Of a DNA stretch of 9,697 bases, positions 1 through 5,951 are shown one piece after another. Under the pieces are notes generated by a model. That model was not told the origin of the DNA and made no database searches. It saw only the letters and a program-made list of their open reading frames with translations. A program made the translations under genes and the position numbers. Origin of the DNA: Candidatus Berkelbacteria bacterium (GTDB lineage: Bacteria > Patescibacteriota > UBA1384 > VFKW01); assembly GCA_009885355.1 (NCBI GenBank), contig VFKW01000137.1, positions 1-9,697 on the forward strand, written 5' to 3'. Numbering within the stretch: the stretch's first letter is position 1; each line of letters opens with the position of its first letter.

Positions 1-1
1 C

Positions 2-352
2 GCTGGAAATAATATTGATCCTTATGCTGGAAATGCGGCAAATGCGACAACTCCACAAGCCTGGACTTCGCCAACCGCAGCGACCAAAAATACTAATACC
101 GGCTGGTTGGGCTATAATACAAGTCAATATTCCGGTCTGACAGGTATTGCGAACTTTTCTGCTACAAAATGGGCGCCATTAAGCAGTAATAACCCTGCCA
201 ATGGTGATAGTCCACATCTTATGATGGAAGATGGTGATCAGAACGATGGTGTGACTCCAACAGTGGTTTCATACGCTCTTGAAGTAGATGTGTATCAACC
301 ATCTGATAGTTATGTAGGTGTTCTTCAATACAACGTCGTTCCTAAATACTAA
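2..352 (+). CDS. Secreted beta-rich surface protein, C-terminal part (5' end outside window)
   Basis: The frame is open from base 2 to the TAA at 350-352 and gives 116 residues. A TTG at 107 could be taken as a start, but the frame continues upstream and matches the neighbouring paralog there, so this is the 3' end of a longer gene. It aligns with the C-terminus of the protein at 450-1553: a Trp-Ser/Thr-Ser-Pro stretch, an Asn/Thr-rich turn, GW(L/V)G(Y/A)NTS, then a strand ending Y-x-G-V-x-QYN and a final Tyr. It is rich in Thr, Asn, Ser and Gly with no Cys, as expected of an exported beta-sandwich. A C-terminal Y-x-G-x-x-x-Y signature is common in predicted secreted CPR proteins and loosely recalls the end of the WxL domain. 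Function is unknown; adhesin or surface-layer component is inference. An intrinsic terminator follows. Confidence 0.8.
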   Translation, partial: AGNNIDPYAGNAANATTPQAWTSPTAATKNTNTGWLGYNTSQYSGLTGIANFSATKWAPLSSNNPANGDSPHLMMEDGDQNDGVTPTVVSYALEVDVYQPSDSYVGVLQYNVVPKY

Positions 353-369
353 TATCGTAAATTAGTTTT

Positions 370-397
370 AAAAAAGACCCCGCAAGGGGTCTTTTTT
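370..397 (+). terminator. Rho-independent terminator after the first surface-protein gene
   Basis: A 12-bp perfect stem (AAAAAAGACCCC paired with GGGGTCTTTTTT) closes on a GCAA tetraloop of the stable GNRA class and ends in six T. It begins 17 bases after the TAA at 350-352. The A-run on the 5' side means it could also act on the opposite strand. It separates the two paralogs into different transcription units, which fits the separate promoter found just downstream. Confidence 0.93.
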
Positions 398-414
398 AAT
401 AAATACTTATTCAA

Positions 415-443
415 TTGTAGAAAATGGTTATTTGGGTTAAAAT
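415..443 (+). promoter_or_regulatory. Sigma70-type promoter for the 450-1553 gene, predicted leaderless
   Basis: A weak -35 TTGTAG (415-420) is followed by exactly 17 bases and a -10 TAAAAT (438-443). A six-base discriminator puts +1 at about 450, which is the A of an in-frame ATG. The earlier ATG at 444 directly abuts the -10 box and should not be transcribed. No Shine-Dalgarno sequence precedes either ATG. The -35 matches consensus at only three of six positions, so the spacing and the -10 carry the call. Confidence 0.55.
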
Positions 444-449
444 ATGGAT

Positions 450-1553
450 ATGCTAAATAAATTTTGGAAAAATAAATATTTTGCCCTTTGTTTACTTATA
501 GTATGGTTTTTTGGTTATATTCCTATTGTAAGAGCAGGCGCCTTGAGTGAGACGTCGGTAGCTCTGGGGGATATGCGACCGAGTAATACGACAAATTTTA
601 CTGTAAATTTCAAACCAGCCACGACAGCTACACTGAAGCGAATTTATTTTTATTTTGTTCGAGCCTCAGATAACGGCAACGAACCGGCAACCCAAGATCT
701 GACAAATGCCACCTTTGACTCTGCAAGCGGGATAACTTATGGGAACTGGGGGCTGGATACCAGCGCTTCATCAAATGGAACTTTATTTTTAAAATTTGAC
801 GATGGGCAAGAAATAGCATCCGGCACGAGCGTGTCTGTAACTTTAGCAAGTATGCACACAGCAGAACTAGGAGATTGTACAGTGGACGAAATGATATATG
901 ATAAATGCTGGGTCAATATCGCTACTTATTCTGACGATGGATCAACTCTTGTAGATAGTGGCGGGGCAGAATATCAACTCGAAGATACGCCGTCACTTGT
1001 GTTTACAATTTCTGGGGTGACGAATAATTCAACTCCAAATGGTATTACAACGACAAGGACGAGCACTTATGATGCAATTGATTTTGGCCAATTAAATATT
1101 AATGAGCCTGTGTTTATGGCTCATAAAATATTTGCCTCAACAACGGCGCCGCATGGATATAATGTGATGATGAAATTAGACGGCTTTCTACAAGGACTGG
1201 ATCCAAATAACCTAATATCACCATTTTTACCAACTAATGGAGGGTGGAATAGTCCGCAGGACTGGGAGTCGCCAGAAGGGAATACGAACTCGGATAGTGG
1301 CTGGGTCGGAGCGAATACGAGTGATGGCAGAATCGATCAGGAATTAAGCCTTACAAATATATGGTCTAACGGTCACGGGGTGGGCAAATTTGGGCCGGTT
1401 AGCTCAACGGCTCATTTAATCATGTCTTCAAACCTTTTAAGAGATCGTGCTGGAACTGAAGCATATGTCACATATGGTATTGAAGTAAATGAAAACCAAA
1501 CGCCTGATAGCTACGCAGGGGTGATTCAGTATAATATTACGACGACATACTAA
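450..1553 (+). CDS. Secreted beta-rich surface protein, WxL-like C-terminal signature
   Basis: The product is 367 residues from ATG 450; a start at 444 would add two residues, but promoter geometry argues against it. The N-terminus is a signal peptide: basic start with Lys residues, a hydrophobic core about residues 11-27, then R-A-G-A with likely cleavage near residue 31. Cys143 and Cys153 may form a disulfide. The first half (about 32-180) looks like an immunoglobulin-like strand domain. The second half (about 183-367) has an A-I-D-F-G-x-L strand, an A-S-T-T-A-P-H-G-Y segment, a Gly/Asn/Ser/Trp-rich loop, and a final strand Y-A-G-V-I-Q-Y-N ending in Tyr. The FG-x-L, G-Y and Y-x-G-x-x-x-Y series is seen in many secreted CPR proteins and resembles WxL domains without the Trp-x-Leu motifs. 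There is no C-terminal membrane anchor or LPXTG. It is a tandem paralog of the gene ending at 352. Surface protein is well supported; adhesin or cell-wall binding is inference. Confidence 0.85.
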   Translation: MLNKFWKNKYFALCLLIVWFFGYIPIVRAGALSETSVALGDMRPSNTTNFTVNFKPATTATLKRIYFYFVRASDNGNEPATQDLTNATFDSASGITYGNWGLDTSASSNGTLFLKFDDGQEIASGTSVSVTLASMHTAELGDCTVDEMIYDKCWVNIATYSDDGSTLVDSGGAEYQLEDTPSLVFTISGVTNNSTPNGITTTRTSTYDAIDFGQLNINEPVFMAHKIFASTTAPHGYNVMMKLDGFLQGLDPNNLISPFLPTNGGWNSPQDWESPEGNTNSDSGWVGANTSDGRIDQELSLTNIWSNGHGVGKFGPVSSTAHLIMSSNLLRDRAGTEAYVTYGIEVNENQTPDSYAGVIQYNITTTY

Positions 1554-1579
1554 TTTAGAATTTAAAATTTAAAATTTAA
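1552..1579. repeat. Tandem AATTTAA 7-mer, four units
   Basis: Four 7-base units follow one another: AATTTAG, then AATTTAA three times, overlapping the stop codon of the surface-protein gene and running into an A8 tract. Such AATTTAA arrays are common between genes in CPR assemblies. No function is evident. Confidence 0.8.
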
Positions 1580-1665
1580 AAAAAATCCCCATAGGAACCG
1601 GCGCGGATTGAATAGTGAATAAAGAATAAGGAATAATGGGGGTGCGTCTGACGACTAGATCCTTC

Positions 1666-1728
1666 GCCTGCGGGCTCAGGATGACTAGAATTGGGGGCGC
1701 TGGAATGACATGCCTGCGGGCTCAGGAT
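1666..1728. repeat. 17-bp direct repeat pair in convergent intergenic region
   Basis: GCCTGCGGGCTCAGGAT occurs at 1666-1682 and again at 1712-1728, start to start 46 bases apart. Flanking pieces (AGGATGACTAGAA and TGGAATGACATG) resemble the GGATGAC / GGAATGAC ends of the larger repeats elsewhere in the window. This suggests degraded copies of the same dispersed repeat family. Confidence 0.75.
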
Positions 1729-1754
1729 TACATAGTTGCATGAGAGCAATATTT

Positions 1755-3422
1755 CTATGGGGTTATAATGTAGTTGTTGGTGAGGGAAAATCCGTCTAGC
1801 GAGGTTTTGTGACCATCCGAGAGGATTAGATAGGACTCGCTGGGGTTGATAGCCAAATTGGCGATGCCATTTGATTTTGCCTTAAAAATAAGATCGGAAA
1901 TAATGGGAGATTTTATCGGGCCTATCTGACAATTTATACTAATTGTCCCAGCACCTTGACTAATAGTCGGAATGCCACTACAAATGGAATTTTTCGAATC
2001 TTGATTGATATATACAAGAAGACTGGAAGTGTAAGTTAGTTTTAGATTTATATTTTTTAATTGTTGATTTGGCCGAAGCATTAATTGATAGTGAAGCTCG
2101 CCCTCGGGATGAAGATAATTACTGAGATAACGAACTGTTATCGGCTCAAGAAATTTTACGTTTGCAGTCGATCTAGCTGGTTTTAAAGCGGTCATTTTTT
2201 GATTTATCGAAAAGCTTTTTTTACCAATTTTTTCAAGAAGGATAATTTTTGCGATAGACTGTCCTTGAGAATTTTCGAGTAATGTTTGACCGGCTAGATA
2301 AATTTGATCAGAATATACAAAAAGTTTCGTTTTAGTTTCTGATAATTGTAAATGTGAAAGTAAATCAGTAAATTGAAAAACTTTATTGACTTGATTATCG
2401 GTTGAATATTTACCCACAATGCCGGATGTGGCGGCTATGGCTAAGTTCTGTCCTGTAGGAGCCAGCTTTTTGGCAAGAGTGTCGCCAAAATAGTCACCGG
2501 CAAAAACAGCACCGATAGATTCCTGTTGATCATTTTTGATGACGCGGCCGGAAATCATATTAATATTATTTTTTCCAGTTTTCTCAAAACTCATAAAAGA
2601 GCCTGACTGGAAGACTTCTTTTGCAGCGGGTATTTCGTTGAAAAAACTATCCCCTATTTTATTTGGCATATTTGCCCTCACTAGAACATTGCCGATCTGA
2701 TCTGTAATAACCAAATAAGTTAACTTATTTCTTACCATAAGATTTTGAGTGTAACTTGAAAGATCAGATGGATTATTGTCCAAAATAAATTGCTTGATAA
2801 ATTGGTCTTTTGAGAGCTTTTGGGCTTTTTGATCGATTTGCTTTTGGATTTTTGGTAGATTATTTGATATATTTAATAGTTTTTGGTTGAGTTTTTTGGA
2901 TTGATTATTTAGAGAAATTATTTGCTGGCAAATAAAAATTATTAAAACAATATTTGAAGCTACTAGCCCATAATAAATAATTTTTCTGAGATTTTTGGAT
3001 GCCGGTTTTGCGATTTTTTTTGTTTGAAAAATTATAATTAATCCAATAAACTCAATTAGAGATATTATCGGTAAAATATATAACAATTTGTCAATTTTTA
3101 CCATAAAATATAGAATGGCCAAGCTAAATATGAGAAAAATAATCGTGAATACTTTTTGGTAAATTTTTTTTACATGGCTAAATATTGCCCAAGTGATAAG
3201 TGTGCTTGAAAAAAAATATATGACTAAAAAGTCGGCAATTGGAGCTATGGTAAGAAATCCAATCAAAATGAAAGAGAGAAATATTTCGGGGATGATTTTT
3301 TTTATCGATATATATGATATGAATTTATAAAAAAAACGAAGGCCTTTTAAAAAACCAGCTAGACCAAACTTATTATTATCCTTTCGACGAAACTTTGGGA
3401 AATTTAATGTTAATTTTTTCAT
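1755..3422 (-). CDS. Five-helix membrane protein with CACHE-like and cohesin-like extracytoplasmic domains
   Basis: The product is 555 residues, ATG at 3422, stop TAG. A basic N-terminus is followed by five hydrophobic helices at about 42-60, 62-82, 90-109, 112-132 and 148-171. Lys/Arg clusters at 83-90 and 134-147 obey the positive-inside rule, giving N-terminus in and C-terminus out. Residues 172-205 are helical. Residues about 206-400 look like a double CACHE sensor: YLVITDQIGNVLVRAN, then IGDSFF, a GxxxxFE region, IGAVFAGDYFGDTL and a second lobe ending LLEKIG. Residues about 425-555 resemble a cohesin/carbohydrate-binding fold: LKLTYTSSLLVY, a loop with Cys481 and Cys498, GTISINC, then LIFKAKSNGIANL and a SDG turn. 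CACHE domains normally sit between two helices and feed a cytoplasmic kinase or chemotaxis domain; none is present. Ligand sensing or surface attachment is inference. Domain identities rest on motif reading only. Confidence 0.8.
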   Translation of the reverse strand: MKKLTLNFPKFRRKDNNKFGLAGFLKGLRFFYKFISYISIKKIIPEIFLSFILIGFLTIAPIADFLVIYFFSSTLITWAIFSHVKKIYQKVFTIIFLIFSLAILYFMVKIDKLLYILPIISLIEFIGLIIIFQTKKIAKPASKNLRKIIYYGLVASNIVLIIFICQQIISLNNQSKKLNQKLLNISNNLPKIQKQIDQKAQKLSKDQFIKQFILDNNPSDLSSYTQNLMVRNKLTYLVITDQIGNVLVRANMPNKIGDSFFNEIPAAKEVFQSGSFMSFEKTGKNNINMISGRVIKNDQQESIGAVFAGDYFGDTLAKKLAPTGQNLAIAATSGIVGKYSTDNQVNKVFQFTDLLSHLQLSETKTKLFVYSDQIYLAGQTLLENSQGQSIAKIILLEKIGKKSFSINQKMTALKPARSTANVKFLEPITVRYLSNYLHPEGELHYQLMLRPNQQLKNINLKLTYTSSLLVYINQDSKNSICSGIPTISQGAGTISINCQIGPIKSPIISDLIFKAKSNGIANLAINPSESYLILSDGHKTSLDGFSLTNNYIITP

Positions 3423-3426
3423 ATTG

Positions 3427-3456
3427 ATGATACTTTCAATTTTTGCCGTAATTCAA
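3427..3456 (-). promoter_or_regulatory. Sigma70-type promoter for the 1755-3422 gene, predicted leaderless
   Basis: Read on the minus strand, TTGAAT (3456-3451) is followed by 18 bases and TATCAT (3432-3427). Only four bases separate the -10 from the ATG at 3422, so transcription should start at or within the initiation codon. No Shine-Dalgarno sequence is visible. The -35 matches four and the -10 five of six consensus positions. Confidence 0.5.
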
Positions 3457-3502
3457 ACTTTATTCTCCATTTGGGTTAATACCCCGCAGATTGCTGCGTT
3501 TG

Positions 3503-3588
3503 AATATCCCCCTCCAGTCGTCATTCCGGTCGGGAAGGGTTCCCAGAACCGCCTGCCTGCCGGCAGGCAGGGAATCCAGGAAATTTAA
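3503..3588 (-). repeat. 86-bp palindrome-containing repeat, inverted copy of 7014-7099
   Basis: The reverse complement of this segment matches 7014-7099 at 83 of 86 positions without gaps. Its core is a perfect 20-bp palindrome at 3552-3571 (CCTGCCTGCC followed by its complement). Outside it lie GGTTCTGGGAACCC-type and GTCATTCCGG-type arms. A GGATGACG at 3594-3601 resembles the far terminal arm of the fuller copy at 6969-7083, so this copy may be an internally shortened element. It fills much of the 252-bp gap between the minus-strand genes. Confidence 0.92.
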
Positions 3589-3674
3589 TATATGGATGAC
3601 GATACGGCAGGTCCAGAAAGCTTGAGCTACGGACTTTAAATGTAGATTTGAAATCTATTGACGCGTAAAGATGA

Positions 3675-5528
3675 TTAATTTTTGGTTTTTTTAGCTTTTG
3701 TAATTGGCTTTGGGTCAGTAAAATTGAATGATCCTATCATGCGCTGGACTCTTTGCTCATCATCGACTTCCTCCCCTGGAGCAAAAGTCTTGTACCAGAT
3801 TTTATAAAGATCGGATCCATTTTTAACCAGATAATAGTTCCCCTGGACTTCCATATATTCATTTAAGGTCAAAAGCAATGCCGGCTGACCAGCGAAAGTG
3901 GCATTTTCGACTTTATAATCAATACCGCTTTTTTGACTGGCTTGATATTCCTCAAGGGTCTGCTCGGTAGTGATTTTATCGATTTTCACAAGATAACCGT
4001 TTTTACGTAAAAACCAAGTGCTGGTGCTGTCGAGGGGCTGATAAAGGTTTGAAGTATTTTTGGAATATTCGATTTTGAAGCCGAGCTCAGGATTTTCATA
4101 GGTGACCCAATTGGAATTTTCAAAAGGTTCATCAGTGAATGCCTCTTTGTAGCGATCTTCTGGAGAAGTATTATTTATTTCGGTGCCATCTTGGCCGACG
4201 ATCGTCTTGCTGGTTGAAGCGCCTTTAACTTCACCTTTAACTTGATCGATATAGACTTTTCGGACTTTATCGGCATTTTTAATTTGGTAGCCAATGCCAC
4301 CGATAAAAAGGATCAGTAGTAATACAGCAGTTTTCATTAATAGGCCGCCGCTGGCGCTATCTGCTTTTGGATTTGCCGGCCTTCCATCGTCTTTATTTGA
4401 GTGTGAGGCCTCGGCTTCTTTTTTGATTTTATGTTTTCTCTTGAATAGATGAATAAGCTTACCTTTTTTAGAGGGTTTTTCTTCTTCTGACTCCTCTTTT
4501 TTTGGTTCTGGCTTTATCTGGTGAATGGCGGCTGGTTTATTTTTTTTCTTGAAAAATAAGAAGCCTTTTTTCTTTTTCTCTTCTTTTTTCTCCTCTGTTT
4601 TAGTTGGTGTTTCTGGAGTTTCAATTGGCTCAGCTTCTTCAACTGATTTGACTGGGGTAGCTGGGGTGATATTTACTTTTACAGGGATTGGGATATTGCC
4701 ATCGGCAGTTTTCTGAGGTGGGTTGTCACTTGGGATTGGAATATGTTCTTCGTCCATAGCCTCTTTAATCGGAGTGGACGTGATGACATTATTAACCTCG
4801 GATTTCTCAAGCGGAGTATCACCGTCTTCGAGGGCCGAAAGTTCTTCTTTGATTTTTTTATATTCATCAAGTTCTTGTTCAATAGAAATAGACTCAGCAT
4901 CCTCTTGGGCTTGGGCGATTTCTTCGGCGGAAGCTGTTTTAAGAGAAGCTGCTGTTTCGGTAGTTACTACCGGTATTATTGGCGACTCAGCCGGAGCAGG
5001 TTCAGAGGCTACATGGACAGGCTCAGGAGCGGCCTGAGGTTCGGGCGATGGAGTTGGGGCAGGAGTAGGTTCTTCTGTTTTTGGAGAGGTTGAAACAGTA
5101 ATATTTAAATTTTGACTTTTTAAGCCTGCTTCGGCTTCTTCGAGAATCTTCAAGGAATTGGTGACTTTTTGCTGAAGCTGGTCAGTACTTTTGATCAAAT
5201 CATCTTTGAGAGAAGCGATAATATCTTTTAGGGAATTGACCTCACCTTGGTAATTTTTCATTTCGGTTTTGAGCTTGGTATTCTCTTCGTTGACTTTGAC
5301 GGCGTCCAATAGCTCTTGCTGCTTTTTTTCTTCTTGTTGTTTTTTGAGTCGGTCTTCCTCGAGCTTTACCTTGAGAGATTGTAATTCGTCGAGGGTATCT
5401 TGGGCTTTTTTGAGCTGCTCTTCGATATTTGAGATATCTTTGTCAATTCCAATAACAACAACACTGTCTCCACCTAATGTTGCTTTTCCTTGGTGAGATA
5501 TTGTTTTCCCCTCTTTTTCTTCACTCAT
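3675..5528 (-). CDS. Single-pass membrane protein: cytoplasmic coiled coil, Pro/Glu/Lys-rich linker, PsbP-like outer domain
   Basis: The product is 617 residues from the ATG at 5528, stop TAA. An in-frame ATG at 5534 lies in the predicted promoter discriminator and is probably not transcribed. Residues about 31-138 form a long Gln/Lys/Glu coiled coil. Residues 148-184 are Pro/Ala/Glu-rich (EPTPAPTPSPEP type) and 198-240 are acidic and helical. Two I-P-I-P motifs lie near 263 and 279. Two basic patches, KKKGFLFFKKKNK (about 319-331) and a KKGKLIHLFKRKHK stretch (about 354-367), may touch the inner membrane face. One transmembrane helix spans about 396-415 with no signal peptide, so the first 395 residues should be cytoplasmic. 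The outer part (about 455-608) contains W-V-T-Y-E-N-P-E-L-G-F-K-I-E-Y, A-G-Q-P-A-L and a final I-G-S-F-N-F strand, a pattern like PsbP/DcrB-type domains of many small CPR membrane proteins. Function is unknown; a scaffold linking cytoplasm to the cell surface is inference. Confidence 0.85.
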   Translation of the reverse strand: MSEEKEGKTISHQGKATLGGDSVVVIGIDKDISNIEEQLKKAQDTLDELQSLKVKLEEDRLKKQQEEKKQQELLDAVKVNEENTKLKTEMKNYQGEVNSLKDIIASLKDDLIKSTDQLQQKVTNSLKILEEAEAGLKSQNLNITVSTSPKTEEPTPAPTPSPEPQAAPEPVHVASEPAPAESPIIPVVTTETAASLKTASAEEIAQAQEDAESISIEQELDEYKKIKEELSALEDGDTPLEKSEVNNVITSTPIKEAMDEEHIPIPSDNPPQKTADGNIPIPVKVNITPATPVKSVEEAEPIETPETPTKTEEKKEEKKKKGFLFFKKKNKPAAIHQIKPEPKKEESEEEKPSKKGKLIHLFKRKHKIKKEAEASHSNKDDGRPANPKADSASGGLLMKTAVLLLILFIGGIGYQIKNADKVRKVYIDQVKGEVKGASTSKTIVGQDGTEINNTSPEDRYKEAFTDEPFENSNWVTYENPELGFKIEYSKNTSNLYQPLDSTSTWFLRKNGYLVKIDKITTEQTLEEYQASQKSGIDYKVENATFAGQPALLLTLNEYMEVQGNYYLVKNGSDLYKIWYKTFAPGEEVDDEQRVQRMIGSFNFTDPKPITKAKKTKN

Positions 5529-5536
5529 ACACATTA

Positions 5537-5565
5537 ATTGTACATGGATTAAACGGCACTTGCAA
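5537..5565 (-). promoter_or_regulatory. Sigma70-type promoter for the 3675-5528 gene, predicted near-leaderless
   Basis: On the minus strand TTGCAA (5565-5560) is followed by exactly 17 bases and TACAAT (5542-5537). A six-base discriminator places +1 near 5530, two bases before the ATG at 5528. The ATG at 5534 would then be upstream of +1. No Shine-Dalgarno sequence is present. The -10 matches five and the -35 four of six consensus positions. Confidence 0.6.
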
Positions 5566-5574
5566 AGCCTTGGA

Positions 5575-5594
5575 TGTGGATAACCTGTTGATAA
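5575..5594. promoter_or_regulatory. Two tandem DnaA-box-like sites
   Basis: TGTGGATAA at 5575-5583 is a perfect complement of the consensus DnaA box TTATCCACA. TGTTGATAA at 5586-5594 differs by one base and has the same orientation, start to start 11 bp apart, about one helical turn. They lie 10 bp upstream of the -35 box of the 3675-5528 gene and near an A/T-only stretch (5640-5652). They could serve in replication initiation or DnaA-controlled transcription, or be coincidental. Confidence 0.4.
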
Positions 5595-5655
5595 GTGTAA
5601 TTTTTTGCGCCAAGCGTTGTTTTTTAAGGCAGATGATCGTATATTATATATAGAG

Positions 5656-5696
5656 GCGTAAGCAGTAAGCTTAATAAGCTAGTAAGCTGATAAGCC
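5656..5696. repeat. TAAGC micro-repeat tract 1
   Basis: The run contains GTAAGCAG, GTAAGCTT, ATAAGCT, GTAAGCTG and ATAAGCC, a loose 7- to 9-base period around TAAGC. Similar tracts occur at 6903-6946 and 7107-7143, always between genes. The unit is too short and variable for CRISPR, and there are no spacers. Confidence 0.75.
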
Positions 5697-5729
5697 CGCA
5701 AGCCCCGAAGGGGCCACTTCGTGGCTTAT
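5690..5729. repeat. GC-rich nested hairpin cluster
   Basis: An outer ATAAGCC (5690-5696) pairs with GGCTTAT (5723-5729). Inside are GCCCC-GAA-GGGGC (5702-5714) and CCAC-TTC-GTGG (5714-5724), which share one base. There is no following T-run, so it is not a standard intrinsic terminator. Confidence 0.6.
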
Positions 5730-5766
5730 AAGGTCCAAAAGCGATGCCGCATAAAGTAGAGTGAGC

Positions 5767-5930
5767 TTACTAGAGGCCGCTGAAAAACTTAATTATTCTT
5801 CGAGCGAGCGAAGCGAGTCGAGAAGTATAAACCGAGCAGTTCTCGACAACCTGCCTGCCGGTAGGCAGGGCTCGAACAATATTCATAGAATTTGGTCAAT
5901 TAAATTAGGTTTTTCAGCGGTCTCTATTAA
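5767..5930. mobile_element. MITE-like element with 28-bp terminal inverted repeats
   Basis: The left arm 5767-5794 and the reverse complement of the right arm 5903-5930 agree at 25 of 28 bases; the shared core is CCGCTGAAAAAC. The 108-bp interior holds a GAGCGAGCGAAGCGAG segment and a near-palindrome at 5850-5869, one base off the 20-bp palindrome of the other repeats. No transposase is encoded. A 64-residue open frame through it is judged spurious. No clear target-site duplication was recognised, so non-autonomous mobile element is a structural inference. The right arm ends 21 bp before the next gene's ATG. Confidence 0.5.
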
Positions 5931-5951
5931 TTGTTTGAAAGTAGTTAGTTT

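Larger units (their letters stand above)
5529..5951. other. Divergent intergenic region, 423 bp
   Basis: This gap lies between the start of a minus-strand gene and the start of a plus-strand gene. From left to right it holds the minus-strand promoter, two DnaA-box-like sites, T-runs and a 13-bp pure A/T stretch (5640-5652), a TAAGC repeat tract, a GC-rich hairpin cluster and a 164-bp inverted-repeat element ending 21 bp before the ATG at 5952. No tRNA or other RNA gene was recognised. A possible plus-strand promoter, TTGTTT (5617-5622) with 17-bp spacing to TATATT (5640-5645), is weak and would give a leader of about 300 nt. Confidence 0.7.

Noticed and set aside
1585..1640. Minus-strand terminator downstream of the 1755-3422 gene
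   Set aside because: CCCCAT pairs with ATGGGG before a T8 run, but the loop is over 40 bases and the stem only 6 bp, so support is too weak.
4525..5496. Several plus-strand open frames opposite the coiled-coil gene
   Set aside because: They are Ser/Phe-rich shadows of the Glu/Lys/Pro-rich gene on the other strand, with overlapping alternative frames and no start signals.
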